This document shows positions 37,152-46,378 of a stretch of 64,000 nt of DNA, piece by piece. The DNA comes from Rhizobiaceae bacterium. Lineage in GTDB: Bacteria; Pseudomonadota; Alphaproteobacteria; Rhizobiales; Rhizobiaceae. Under the pieces are notes generated by a model. That model saw nothing but the letters and a program-made list of their open reading frames with translations, was not told the origin of the DNA and did no database searches. The stretch is from NCBI GenBank assembly GCA_019635695.1, contig JAHBYZ010000010.1, forward strand, positions 1 to 64,000. Direction: 5' to 3'. Position 1 is the first letter of the stretch, and each line of letters starts with the position of its first letter. A program made the translations under genes and the position numbers.

Positions 37152-38942
37152 ATGGCGATCGCCAGCGACACCGAGACAGAGGACGACAAGCCGCGCGGCG
37201 CGCGAAAGGCCGCCGCCGGCCGCTCGTGGCTCTCGAAGGTCTTCGTGCCCATGCGCCGTGTGCTCGGGCACTACATCTTCTCGAGCCTGACCCAGCGCAT
37301 CGTCGTGCTCAACCTCGCCGGCCTCGGCGTGCTCGTGGTCGGCATCCTCTACCTGAACCAGTTCCGCGACGGGCTGATCGATGCGCGCGTGGAAAGCCTG
37401 ATGACGCAGGGCGAGATCATCGCCGGCGCCATCGCGGCGTCGGCGACGGTGGAGACCGGCACGATCAGCATCGACCCGGAGAAGCTGCTGGAACTGCAGG
37501 CGGGCGAGAGCCTGCCGCCGGGCTCCGAGCGGCTGGACAGCCTCGATTTCCCGATCAACCCCGAGCGCGTGGCGCCTGTGCTGCGGCGGCTGATCTCGCC
37601 GACCCGCACCCGCGCCCGCATCTACGACCGCGACGCCAACCTGCTGCTGGATTCGCGCCACCTCTATTCGCGCGGCCAGATCCTGCGCTACAACCTGCCG
37701 AACACCGAGCCGGACGACGACGGCATTCTGGAGCGCATCGGAGACGCCTTCACCGGGTTCTTCCGCCGCACCGACCTGCCCGTTTACACCGAAACCCCGG
37801 GCGGCAGCGGTCAAGCCTATCCCGAAGTGCTGAACGCGCTGTCCGGCAGCCCGTCGACCATCGTGCGGGTGTCGGAGCAGGGCGAGATGATCGTGTCGGT
37901 GGCTGTGCCGGTGCAGCGCTTCCGCGCCGTGCTCGGCGCGCTGATGCTGTCGACGCAGGGCGGCGACATCGACAAGATCGTCGCAGCCGAGCGCATGGCG
38001 ATCGTGCGCGTGTTTGCGGTGGCCGCGCTGGTCACCGCCATCCTGTCGATGCTGCTCGCCTCCACCATCGCCAATCCGCTGCGCCGGCTGGCGGCGGCTG
38101 CGGTGCGTGTGCGCCGCGGCGTCAAGAACCGCGAGGAGATACCGGACTTCTCCGACCGCCAGGACGAGATCGGCAACTTGTCAGTCGCAATCCGAGACAT
38201 GACCAACGCGCTCTATGCCCGCATCGAGGCGATCGAGAGTTTCGCCGCCGATGTCTCGCATGAACTCAAGAACCCGCTGACCTCGCTGCGCAGCGCGGTC
38301 GAGACGCTGCCGCTGGCCAAGAACGAGACCTCCCGGGCGCGGCTGCTGGAAGTCATCCAGCACGACGTGCGCCGGCTCGACCGTCTCATCACCGACATTT
38401 CCGACGCCTCGCGGCTTGACGCCGAACTGGCGCGTGTCGACGCCGGCCGCGTGGATCTCAGGAAGTTCCTGACCGAGCTGATCGCCATTTCGCGCGATGT
38501 GACGCGCAACAAGAGGGTGGTCGACATCGACTTCAAGTCGGCCAAGCTGCCGCAGGGCGTGAAAGGCTATTTCTCCGTCGGCCACGAGTCGCGACTGGGG
38601 CAGGTGATCGCCAACCTGATCGACAATGCGCGCTCCTTCGTGCCGGAAGAGAACGGCCGCATTGTCGTGGGCCTCTCGCGCAGCGGGCGGCGCAACATCA
38701 TCACCGTCGAGGACAACGGACCTGGCATCAGGCCGGACGCGCTGGAGCGCATCTTCGAGCGCTTCTACACCGACCGGCCGTCGACCGAGGCGTTCGGCCA
38801 GAATTCCGGCCTCGGCCTGTCGATCAGCCGGCAGATCGTCGAGGCCCATGGCGGCACGCTGACGGCCGAAAACATCGCCGGCGGCAAGCCCGGCGACATC
38901 CGCGGCGCACGGTTCGTGGTCGCGCTGCCGGCGGAGCAGTGA
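37152..38942 (+). CDS. chvG: Sensor histidine kinase ChvG (ExoS-type)
   Basis: Inner-membrane sensor of 596 aa. A first membrane segment near residues 50-70 and a second near 285-305 enclose a periplasmic sensor domain of about 210 residues. HAMP follows, then the dimerisation helix with His370 in VSHELKNPLTSL and the ATPase domain with N (NLIDNARSF), G1 (DNGPGI) and G2 (GLGLSI) boxes. It phosphorylates ChvI and in rhizobia is held in check by periplasmic ExoR, which is not in this window. A palindromic element separates it from hprK. Confidence 0.95.
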   Translation: MAIASDTETEDDKPRGARKAAAGRSWLSKVFVPMRRVLGHYIFSSLTQRIVVLNLAGLGVLVVGILYLNQFRDGLIDARVESLMTQGEIIAGAIAASATVETGTISIDPEKLLELQAGESLPPGSERLDSLDFPINPERVAPVLRRLISPTRTRARIYDRDANLLLDSRHLYSRGQILRYNLPNTEPDDDGILERIGDAFTGFFRRTDLPVYTETPGGSGQAYPEVLNALSGSPSTIVRVSEQGEMIVSVAVPVQRFRAVLGALMLSTQGGDIDKIVAAERMAIVRVFAVAALVTAILSMLLASTIANPLRRLAAAAVRVRRGVKNREEIPDFSDRQDEIGNLSVAIRDMTNALYARIEAIESFAADVSHELKNPLTSLRSAVETLPLAKNETSRARLLEVIQHDVRRLDRLITDISDASRLDAELARVDAGRVDLRKFLTELIAISRDVTRNKRVVDIDFKSAKLPQGVKGYFSVGHESRLGQVIANLIDNARSFVPEENGRIVVGLSRSGRRNIITVEDNGPGIRPDALERIFERFYTDRPSTEAFGQNSGLGLSISRQIVEAHGGTLTAENIAGGKPGDIRGARFVVALPAEQ

Positions 38943-38959
38943 GGCCGCCGATCAATCAA

Positions 38960-39097
38960 AACACCCCCTTCACCACGCTCCGCGTGGTCCCCTTCCCCAG
39001 TAGACGGGGGAAGATCCAGGCTGCGGCCGGCCGCGACCTCGGATCCTCCTCCGCGAAGCGGGGGAGGGGGGCCGCCGAAGGCGGTGGAGGGGGTGTT
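38960..39097. repeat. Full-length palindromic element, family B (138 nt), between chvG and hprK
   Basis: Same plan as 31998-32136: terminal AACACCCCC/GGGGGTGTT, inner CCACGC-tcc-GCGTGG, CCCCTTCCCC/GGGGAGGGG, a central GCGGCCGGCCGCGACCT and GCCGCC-gaa-GGCGGT near the right end. The two copies differ in which small hairpin (CCACGC or CCGCC) sits at which end, as if inverted relative to each other. It ends 11 nt before the hprK ATG. Confidence 0.9.
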
Positions 39098-39108
39098 GGC
39101 ATCTCGCC

Positions 39109-39555
39109 ATGACCACCCCTCCCAACCTCCACGCCTGCGCCGTCGTGCTCGGCCGCACCGGACTCCTGGTCACGGGCGCTTCCGGCTCTGGCAAGACCGA
39201 GCTTTGCCTTGGACTGATCGCCGCCTGCCGCGCCGAGGGGGTCTTCGCCCGGCTGGTCTCGGACGATCAGGTTTTTCTGTCGATCCGCTCCGGCCGGCTG
39301 GTCGTCAACGCGCCGCAAACCATCGCCGGACTGGTCGAATTGCGCGGCTTCGCGCCAGCGCCGGTCGCCACGCTGCCGGCCATGGTCGCCGACCGAATGG
39401 TGCGTATGGTTCCCGCCGCGCCGCGCTTCGCCGAGCCGGCGACGGAAGTCCTGCACGGCATCGCGCTGCCACGCCTCGACGTCGCTTCGGATGCAGGAGC
39501 CAAGGGCGTCCGCGCGGTGCTCGGCTGGCTCGGCCTGCCGCCTTTCACGGCATAG
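39109..39555 (+). CDS. hprK: Short HPr kinase/phosphorylase (HprK)
   Basis: Alphaproteobacterial short HprK of 148 aa, with only the catalytic domain. The P-loop GASGSGKT is at residues 23-30; the capsid-like and signature segments follow in shortened form. It phosphorylates HPr on a serine, linking PTS state to the ChvGI pathway next door. No clear Shine-Dalgarno sequence lies before the ATG because the palindrome takes that place, so translation may be weak. Confidence 0.9.
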   Translation: MTTPPNLHACAVVLGRTGLLVTGASGSGKTELCLGLIAACRAEGVFARLVSDDQVFLSIRSGRLVVNAPQTIAGLVELRGFAPAPVATLPAMVADRMVRMVPAAPRFAEPATEVLHGIALPRLDVASDAGAKGVRAVLGWLGLPPFTA

Positions 39556-39617
39556 GTGCGCCGCAAAAGCTTACGCTGCGGTGCGGCAAAATGGCTCTTC
39601 TTCGCCCAAAAAGGGAC

Positions 39618-39631
39618 TTGCCAAGAGGCAA
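39618..39631. promoter_or_regulatory. Small dyad before manX
   Basis: TTGCC-AAGA-GGCAA is a perfect five-base dyad in the 210-nt gap between hprK and manX. It could be an operator or the stem of a short leader; nothing else in the gap was recognised. Confidence 0.3.
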
Positions 39632-39765
39632 ACCGCATACAAGATAGCGCCCCTGCCCGGCGGCGGGCATGCCGCATAAAAACGAGGCACGGCCGGTGAC
39701 GGAAAACCGTTCGGAAAACCTCGGCAGGGAGCAGCGACGGAACCCGTGACGGGAGCCAATCCAGC

Positions 39766-40167
39766 ATGATCGGTCTCGTGCTCGTGACGCACGGTCGGCT
39801 TGCCGAAGAGTTCAGGCATGCCGTGGAGCATGTCGTCGGCGCGCAGAAGGCGCTGGAGACCGTGTCGATCGGCGCCGACGACGACATGGAGAAACGCCGC
39901 CAGGACATCATCGAGGCCGTTGCGCGCGCCGATACCGGCGCCGGCGTCATCATCCTGACCGACATGTTCGGCGGCACGCCGTCGAACCTCGCCATTTCGG
40001 TGATGGAGTCCGGCCGCGTCGAGGTGATAGCCGGCATGAACCTGCCGATGCTGATCAAGCTGACCAGCGTGCGCCAGTCGGGCGACATGGCGAAGGCGCT
40101 GACGGAGGCGCAAGGCGCCGGGCGCAAATACATCAACGTCGCCAGCCAGGTGCTCGCCGCCAAATGA
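39766..40167 (+). CDS. manX: PTS EIIA component of the mannose family (ManX-like)
   Basis: EIIA(Man) domain protein of 133 aa. The phospho-acceptor histidine is His9 in VLVTHGRLAEE, and the DMFGGTPSN segment of the active site is intact near residue 66. There is no EIIB or EIIC nearby, so the protein is regulatory and not a sugar transporter part, as in other Alphaproteobacteria. Its stop overlaps the ptsH start by four bases (ATGA). Confidence 0.93.
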   Translation: MIGLVLVTHGRLAEEFRHAVEHVVGAQKALETVSIGADDDMEKRRQDIIEAVARADTGAGVIILTDMFGGTPSNLAISVMESGRVEVIAGMNLPMLIKLTSVRQSGDMAKALTEAQGAGRKYINVASQVLAAK

Positions 40168-40463
40168 GCATGCCCTACTCCGCCAGCGCGGGTTATGCCT
40201 CCGGCGAGTTCCCGATCGTCAACCAGCGCGGCCTGCACGCGCGCGCCTCGGCCAAGTTCGTGCAGATGGCGGGCTCCTTCGAGGCCCATGTCGAGGTCGA
40301 GAAGGACGGCATGACCGTCGACGGCACCTCGATCATGGGCCTGATGATGCTGGCGGCCGGCCCCGGCTGCTGCATCACGGTGCGGGTGAAGGGCCCGCAG
40401 GCCGAGGAGGCGCTGGACGCTCTCGGCAAGCTTGTCGCCTCCCGCTTCGGCGAAGAGATCTGA
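40164..40463 (+). CDS. ptsH: Phosphocarrier protein HPr
   Basis: HPr of 99 aa with the catalytic His25 in QRGLHARASAKF and the regulatory serine target of HprK, Ser56, in GTSIMGLMML. The 12-residue N-terminal extension (SMPYSASAGYAS) is longer than E. coli HPr and common in rhizobia. It passes phosphate from enzyme I (not in this window) to ManX. Confidence 0.95.
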   Translation: MSMPYSASAGYASGEFPIVNQRGLHARASAKFVQMAGSFEAHVEVEKDGMTVDGTSIMGLMMLAAGPGCCITVRVKGPQAEEALDALGKLVASRFGEEI

Positions 40464-40469
40464 AGCCGG

Positions 40470-42062
40470 TCAGGGTTGCGGGGCGGGACGCCTCGCCTCC
40501 TCGTAGATCTTCCACATCCTGTCGGCCTCCGACTGTGCCAGCGCGGCATCGAGCAGGATCGCCTTGCGCTCCGACGCGTTGACCAGATCGTCACGGAGCC
40601 GGGCGGCGAAGCTGTCGCCGGCCGCCGAGGCGACCAGCGCCAGGGCAAGCGCCTGCGTGTAGTTGCGCGGCACCTTGCGCCCTTCGTAATAGTCGTAGGC
40701 GAAGGCACGCAGCGCATCGGCGTCGTGCTTTCCGACTTGGCCCGGGGTGACCACCTGCCGGCCGCCCATGGTCTGGAACAGCGATATCGCCCGCATCTCG
40801 GCACCAAGAACCGCCTGTGGCTCGAGCGTCCCGATCAGCGCCGCCAGCGCGCCGTCCTCGACCCTTTCGCCCAGCGCGCGTGCGACCAGCAGGCTGGAAT
40901 AGAGCGCGGCCTGAACTTCGCCGTCGAGCGCCGGCGCCGGCGCGGCGCCGAAATTCGCCGCAAGTGCGGCAACCGCGCCGCGATCCCCGGCTAGCGCTTT
41001 GTCGAGCAGGGCGATTGCGCCCGCCGCGCGGTCCTGCGGCACGCCGTTTCCGGCGATCTCCGCGACGGCCGCCGCCACGCTGCCGGGTTCGGCCGGCGCC
41101 GGCAGCGGCGCGGCGAAGGCCGGGGCCGCCTCGGGGTTCAGGTCGACGATCAGCTTCTCGTCGACGAACCCCGTCTGCAGGCGCCAAAGGTCGACCGGCT
41201 CGGACGGCGCGAAGCTGACGCGGATGCCGTCTTCCTCGCGAAGGAATTCCTCGGCGACCGCCGCCCAGCCCCGGATTCGCGCTGTAAGCCCGGGACTGGC
41301 GCCGCCCGGCATGCGCTGGATCAACTGAGCGGCGACCTGCTGCGGCATCAGGTAGAGCCCGGCCTTGAACTGCTCGGCCGGCGCTCCGGCCTGCTGCGCG
41401 GCCATCTCCAGCGCCACCTTCATCAGGCCGTAATTCTCGAAGGCGACCGAGGCGCTGCGCAGACTGCCTGCAACGCTGGGCTGGGGCGAATAGCTGGATG
41501 TGTCGGACGACGGTATCGGCACCAGCACATGAAAGCCGTCCAGCGCGGCGGCGACTTCCAGCGCGCCCATCTGTGGCAGGTCGAGCCGCAGCGTCACGTC
41601 GTAGCTGCTGCGCGCGGCATCGGCACGGACCCCAAGCAGGATGTCGCCCTGCACGTTGCTGCCGCCGAGCCGCCGCAGCGCGGCGCGGAACGGCGCGGGC
41701 AGGCCCATGCCCTGCGTTTCCACGCCTATGCCTTCGAGCATGATGCTTCTCAAGTCGGTGCGCAGCCGCCCGATCGACACGTCCACGGCGTAGCGCTTCA
41801 CGCGCAGGCCCGACACGTTGAAGCTGTTGGTCACTGCGTCGTAGCCGCGGCTGTCATAGGTGATCTCGGCGAAGCTGCGGCCGGCGGTCACCGCAAGGTC
41901 GAACAGCAGCGGCGAAAGCGGCAGCGCCGCGCGCACCAGCGCATCGGCCGGCTGCAGCGGCTCCGCAGCATGGGCCTGAAGGCACCCAGGCGCCATGCAT
42001 GCTGCGAGCAGGACGGCGCGGGCGCTGTGGCGGACGCGGAATGCGGGACGGGAAAGGGACAT
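40470..42062 (-). CDS. Secreted protein of unknown function with C-terminal Sel1-like segment
   Basis: Not recognised. 530 aa with a signal peptide ending near HAHA (residue 32), hence periplasmic. The N-terminal two thirds have repeated beta-strand-like stretches without known motif. After an Ala/Pro-rich linker (about 305-325) the C-terminal part is helical and has YYEGRKVPRNYTQALAL (near residue 455), which resembles a Sel1/TPR-like repeat used in protein contacts. It is convergent with ptsH (six bases apart) and divergent from ahcY. Confidence 0.75.
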   Translation of the reverse strand: MSLSRPAFRVRHSARAVLLAACMAPGCLQAHAAEPLQPADALVRAALPLSPLLFDLAVTAGRSFAEITYDSRGYDAVTNSFNVSGLRVKRYAVDVSIGRLRTDLRSIMLEGIGVETQGMGLPAPFRAALRRLGGSNVQGDILLGVRADAARSSYDVTLRLDLPQMGALEVAAALDGFHVLVPIPSSDTSSYSPQPSVAGSLRSASVAFENYGLMKVALEMAAQQAGAPAEQFKAGLYLMPQQVAAQLIQRMPGGASPGLTARIRGWAAVAEEFLREEDGIRVSFAPSEPVDLWRLQTGFVDEKLIVDLNPEAAPAFAAPLPAPAEPGSVAAAVAEIAGNGVPQDRAAGAIALLDKALAGDRGAVAALAANFGAAPAPALDGEVQAALYSSLLVARALGERVEDGALAALIGTLEPQAVLGAEMRAISLFQTMGGRQVVTPGQVGKHDADALRAFAYDYYEGRKVPRNYTQALALALVASAAGDSFAARLRDDLVNASERKAILLDAALAQSEADRMWKIYEEARRPAPQP

Positions 42063-42154
42063 CGCGGCTCCTCCGGAAGATCGCCAGAGTGCCGTTGCGT
42101 CATGGCAGGTTCAAGGCCTGATCGCCGGCCTGCGCAGCCGGCCGCACATAGACG

Positions 42155-42172
42155 CATAACGATTTCTTTATG
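42155..42172. promoter_or_regulatory. Dyad before ahcY, possible SahR-type operator
   Basis: CATAACGATTTCTTTATG has arms CATAA/TTATG plus inner GA/TC pairs (7 of 9 pairs). AT-rich dyads of this type before methionine-cycle genes are bound by the ArsR-family regulator SahR in many Proteobacteria. It lies about 100 nt before ahcY and about 93 nt from the divergent secreted-protein gene. Confidence 0.4.
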
Positions 42173-42273
42173 TCCCGTTGTATACCGCCGCCCGATCTGG
42201 TAGGCAGCCGCCAGCCTGCCCCGCCCGAGCGGGGCGCAGTGCATTTCCAGATTGACGAACGCCGGAGAACACC

Positions 42274-43674
42274 ATGGCGGTGAAAAACGATTACGTGGTC
42301 GCGGACATCAAGCTTGCGGACTGGGGCCGCAAGGAGATCGAGATCGCCGAGACCGAGATGCCGGGCCTGATGGCGACCCGCGAGGAATACGGCGCGTCGA
42401 AGCCGCTGAAGGGCGCGCGCATCACCGGCTCGCTGCACATGACCATCCAGACGGCGGTGCTGATCGAGACGCTGAAGGCGCTCGGCGCCGACGTGCGCTG
42501 GGCGTCGTGCAACATCTTCTCGACGCAGGACCATGCGGCCGCCGCGATCGCCGCTGGCGGCACCGCCGTGTTCGCGGTCAAGGGCGAGAGCCTGGAGGAC
42601 TACTGGGAATATACCGACGCCATCTTCCAGTGGCCGGACGGCAAGCCGTCGAACATGATCCTCGACGACGGCGGCGACGCCACCATGTACATCCTGATCG
42701 GCGCCCGCGCCGAGGCCGGCGAGGACGTGCTGTCCAACCCGCAGAGCGAGGAGGAGGAGTATTTCGTCGCCCAGGTGAAGAAGCGCCTCAAGGCTTCGCC
42801 CGGCTGGTTCACCAAGCAGCGGGAGGCGATCCGCGGCGTCACCGAGGAAACCACCACCGGCGTGAACCGTCTCTACCAGTTGCAGAAGAAGGGCCTGCTG
42901 CCCTTCCCGGCGATCAACGTCAACGACTCGGTCACCAAGTCGAAGTTCGACAACAAGTATGGCTGCAAGGAATCGCTGGTCGACGGCATCCGCCGCGGCA
43001 CCGACGTGATGATGGCCGGCAAGGTGGCGGTCGTCTGCGGCTACGGCGACGTCGGCAAGGGCTCGGCCGCCTCGCTGCAGGGCGCCGGCGCACGCGTCAA
43101 GGTGACCGAGGTCGATCCGATCTGCGCGCTGCAGGCCGCCATGGACGGCTTCGAGGTGCTGACGCTGGAGGAGGCCGCGCCGTCGGCCGACATCATCATC
43201 ACCACCACCGGCAACAAGGACGTCGTCACGCTCGACCACATGCGCCTGCTCAAGGACATGGCCATCGTCGGCAACATCGGCCACTTCGACAACGAGATCC
43301 AGGTCGCCTCGCTGCGCAACCTCAAATGGACCAACGTCAAGCCGCAGGTCGACATGATCACCTTCCCGGACGGCAAGCGCATGATCCTGCTGTCGGAAGG
43401 CCGCCTGCTCAACCTCGGCAACGCCACCGGCCATCCGAGCTTCGTCATGTCGGCGTCGTTCACCAACCAGGTGCTGGCGCAGATCGAGCTGTTCACCAAG
43501 GGCAAGCAGTACGAGAACAAGGTGTACACGCTGCCCAAGCACCTCGACGAGAAGGTCGCGCGGCTGCATCTGGCCAAGCTGAACGCCAAGCTGACCCAGC
43601 TGAGCGACGAGCAGGCCGCCTATATCGGCGTCGCGCCCACCGGTCCGTTCAAGGCCGAGCACTATCGCTACTGA
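42274..43674 (+). CDS. ahcY: Adenosylhomocysteinase
   Basis: NAD-dependent hydrolase of S-adenosylhomocysteine to adenosine and homocysteine, 466 aa. The NAD-binding [11 protein letters not shown] (near residue 251), substrate segment [16 protein letters not shown] and C-terminal KAEHYRY are intact. It clears the product of SAM methyltransferases such as PmtA, and its homocysteine can be remethylated by the core-MetE type enzyme at 32-33 kb. Confidence 0.97.
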   Translation: MAVKNDYVVADIKLADWGRKEIEIAETEMPGLMATREEYGASKPLKGARITGSLHMTIQTAVLIETLKALGADVRWASCNIFSTQDHAAAAIAAGGTAVFAVKGESLEDYWEYTDAIFQWPDGKPSNMILDDGGDATMYILIGARAEAGEDVLSNPQSEEEEYFVAQVKKRLKASPGWFTKQREAIRGVTEETTTGVNRLYQLQKKGLLPFPAINVNDSVTKSKFDNKYGCKESLVDGIRRGTDVMMAGKVAVVCGYGDVGKGSAASLQGAGARVKVTEVDPICALQAAMDGFEVLTLEEAAPSADIIITTTGNKDVVTLDHMRLLKDMAIVGNIGHFDNEIQVASLRNLKWTNVKPQVDMITFPDGKRMILLSEGRLLNLGNATGHPSFVMSASFTNQVLAQIELFTKGKQYENKVYTLPKHLDEKVARLHLAKLNAKLTQLSDEQAAYIGVAPTGPFKAEHYRY

Positions 43675-43702
43675 TTTTTCGGTAGACACCTACAAGATAT
43701 TG

Positions 43703-43736
43703 AAAGGGGCGGTTGACAAGCCGCCCTTTTCTTTTT
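43703..43736 (+). terminator. Rho-independent terminator after ahcY
   Basis: GGGCGG (43707-43712) pairs with CCGCCC (43721-43726), extended by AAAG/TTTT, loop of eight bases, then TTTTCTTTTT. Confidence 0.88.
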
Positions 43737-43872
43737 CGCCGGTAACCAGTCCTTCACCACGATTCGCCCACCCTGTAGATTGAGGTGATTCGCGACGTCT
43801 CCGTTCGTTCGGGTGTGAGAGAGGCGCGCTGCGGCACGGCTCTCACATTTCGCGGCGGAGAGGGACCATCGC

Positions 43873-46377
43873 ATGACAGGGGACATCCCGCCGGGAGCGG
43901 GAAAGGCTCGCAAGGGCAAACGTGCGGATTCGCCGGGCCGGCGCGCCATCCTGGTGTCGGCGCTTGGCGCCTCGGCGTCTCTGATCCCGTTCCTGGCTCA
44001 TGCGCAGGAGCGCTCGGGTGGCCGGTTCGGCACCTTCGAGGTCATCCAGCTCGCCGTCTTCGCCGGCATTACCGGCGCCGCCATGCTTTCGGCGATCTGG
44101 CTGATCCGCGAACGCCAGCGCACGGCGGCGGAGAACCTGGCGCTGCGCGGCCGCGTCGCCGAGCTGGGCTCGGGCCTGCAGCGCGCCGAATCCCTGCTCA
44201 GCCTCAACGACCAGCGCATCGCGCTGTGGGGCGAGGACGGGCGCAAGCCCGAGCTTATCGGCTCGCTGCCGCCCGCCACCGGCGCGCCCGACGATCGCGC
44301 GCATTTCCTCGCCTTCGGCCGCTGGCTGGAGTCGCGCAGCGCCGCCGAACTCGAGCGCGGGCTGACGGAACTGCGCGAGCGCGGCACCGCCTTCGACATG
44401 ATCGTGGAGACGCTGACCGGCACGCTGTTCGAGGCGCAGGGCAGGCGTTCCGCCGCCAACCGCATCCTGCGCATCCGCGCCCTGTCGGCCGCCGAGCGGG
44501 AGCACGCGCGCCTGAAGGTCGAGCACCAGCGCACGGTTGCCGAGCGCGACAACCTGCTCGGACTGGCGAATGCGCTCGCCATGCCGTTCTGGATGCGCGG
44601 GCCGGATGGCCGCCTGCAATGGGTCAACCATGCCTATGCGACGGCGGTCGAGGCGGATTCGCCCGTCGCCGCCGTGCAGGAGCAGCGCGAGTTCCTCGGC
44701 ACGCAGGCGCGCGAATCCATCGTGCGCCAGCAGAAGACGGACCAGGCCTTCGCGCAGAAGGTGGCGACCGTGGTGCGCGGCGACCGCCGCATGTATACAG
44801 TGACCGACCACGCAGGCCGCGAAGGCTCCGCCGGGCTTGCGGTCGACATCAGCGACATCGAGGGCGTGCGCGAGCAGTACGAGCGCATGGTTCGCAGCCA
44901 CGCCGACACGCTCGACCAGCTCAACACGGCGGTGGCGATCTTCGATTCGGAGCGCAAGCTGCGCTTCTTCAACCAGGCGTTCCAGAAGCTGTGGGAACTC
45001 GACATCGTGTTTCTGGAGAGCGCGCCCGACCACGCGCTGGTGCTGGACCGGCTGCGCAGTGACGGCAAGCTCGCCGAGCAGCCGGAATGGCGCAAGTGGA
45101 AGGAGAACCTGCTCGCCGCCTACCGCTCGGTGGAGTCGCAGGAACACTGGTGGCACCTGCCCGACCGCCGCGCCATCCGCGTGGTCGCCAACCCGCAGGC
45201 CAATGGCGGCGTAACCTGGATATTCGAGGATCACACCGAGAAGATCGACCTCCAGAGCCGCTACCAGACCGCCGTGCGTGTGCAGGGCGAGACGCTGGAC
45301 AATCTGGCCGAGGGCGTGGCGGTGTTCGGTCCGGACGGGCGCGTGCGCCTTTCCAACCCGGCCTTCGCCAGCCTGTGGGGCGTCGACGCCTCGCTGGTGC
45401 AGCCCGGCGTGCACATCTCGGCCGTCAAGGCGCTTTGCCAGGGTATCGCCATCGACAGCCCGTGGGGCGACTTCGTCGCCGCCGCGACCGGCTTCGACGA
45501 CGAACGGCGCGACCGCCACGGCCAAGTCGAGCTGCGTTCGGGCTCGGTGCTGCGCTACGCCGTCATCCACCTGCCCAACGGCCAGGCGATGCTGACCTTC
45601 GTGGACGTCACCGACAGCGTGAACGTCGAGCGCGCGCTGAAGGACAAGAACGAGGCGCTGGAAAACGCCGACAGGCTGAAGAGCGAGTTCGTGCAGCACG
45701 TGTCCTACGAGCTGCGCTCGCCGCTGACCAACATCATCGGCTTCACCGAGCTGCTGAAGATGCCGGCGATGGGCGCGCTCAACGAGCGGCAGGCCGAATA
45801 TGTCGAGCACATCGGCTCCTCCTCCGAGGAGCTGAAGACCATCGTCGACGACATACTCGACCTTGCCACGCTCGATGCCGGCGCGATGGAGCTGGAGATC
45901 GCCGAGATACCGGTGCGCCGCGCGGTCGAGGCCGCCGCGGAGCTGGCCGGGCCTCGCTTCGCCGAGCACCGCATCAAGCTGGATCTCGATCTCAAGACCG
46001 CGCCCGCGTCGTTCCACGGCGACGAGCAGCGCGTGCGGCAGGTGCTGTTCAACCTGCTGGCCAACGCGGCGAATTTCGCGCCGGAGGGCAGCACGGTGAA
46101 GGTGGCGGCCCGGCCGTCGCAGGGCGGCGTCGAGTTTTCCGTGCACGACGACGGGCCTGGCATTCCGGCCGACGTGCTGGACACGCTGTTCCGCCGCTTC
46201 GAGCCGCGCAGCAATGGCGGCCGCCGGCGCGGCGCCGGTCTCGGGCTCTCGATCGTCAAGAGCTTCGTCGAGCTGCACGGCGGCACGGTCGAGATCGATA
46301 CCGGCGCGGGCCGCGGCACGACCGTGACCTGCCACTTCCCCGCAGCGCCTGAAGGCCTGCGCGCGGCCGCGGAGTAG
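43873..46377 (+). CDS. divL: DivL-type PAS pseudo-histidine kinase (Tyr in place of His)
   Basis: Membrane-tethered multi-PAS kinase-like protein, 834 aa. One or two N-terminal hydrophobic segments (about 25-80), several PAS domains (about 220-590), then a kinase core with N, G1 (DDGPGIP) and G2 (GAGLGLSI) boxes. The phospho-acceptor position in the H box holds tyrosine: VSYELRSPLT, Tyr612. This is the hallmark of DivL, the cell-cycle regulator that controls CckA-CtrA through phospho-DivK instead of acting as an ordinary kinase. The tsaE fusion gene starts one base after its stop. Confidence 0.9.
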   Translation: MTGDIPPGAGKARKGKRADSPGRRAILVSALGASASLIPFLAHAQERSGGRFGTFEVIQLAVFAGITGAAMLSAIWLIRERQRTAAENLALRGRVAELGSGLQRAESLLSLNDQRIALWGEDGRKPELIGSLPPATGAPDDRAHFLAFGRWLESRSAAELERGLTELRERGTAFDMIVETLTGTLFEAQGRRSAANRILRIRALSAAEREHARLKVEHQRTVAERDNLLGLANALAMPFWMRGPDGRLQWVNHAYATAVEADSPVAAVQEQREFLGTQARESIVRQQKTDQAFAQKVATVVRGDRRMYTVTDHAGREGSAGLAVDISDIEGVREQYERMVRSHADTLDQLNTAVAIFDSERKLRFFNQAFQKLWELDIVFLESAPDHALVLDRLRSDGKLAEQPEWRKWKENLLAAYRSVESQEHWWHLPDRRAIRVVANPQANGGVTWIFEDHTEKIDLQSRYQTAVRVQGETLDNLAEGVAVFGPDGRVRLSNPAFASLWGVDASLVQPGVHISAVKALCQGIAIDSPWGDFVAAATGFDDERRDRHGQVELRSGSVLRYAVIHLPNGQAMLTFVDVTDSVNVERALKDKNEALENADRLKSEFVQHVSYELRSPLTNIIGFTELLKMPAMGALNERQAEYVEHIGSSSEELKTIVDDILDLATLDAGAMELEIAEIPVRRAVEAAAELAGPRFAEHRIKLDLDLKTAPASFHGDEQRVRQVLFNLLANAANFAPEGSTVKVAARPSQGGVEFSVHDDGPGIPADVLDTLFRRFEPRSNGGRRRGAGLGLSIVKSFVELHGGTVEIDTGAGRGTTVTCHFPAAPEGLRAAAE

Positions 46378-46378
46378 C

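Noticed and set aside
42063-42273. A SAM or SAH riboswitch before ahcY
   Set aside because: The 211-nt leader does not show the conserved stem and pseudoknot pattern of the known classes. The dyad at 42155-42172 is better explained as a protein site.
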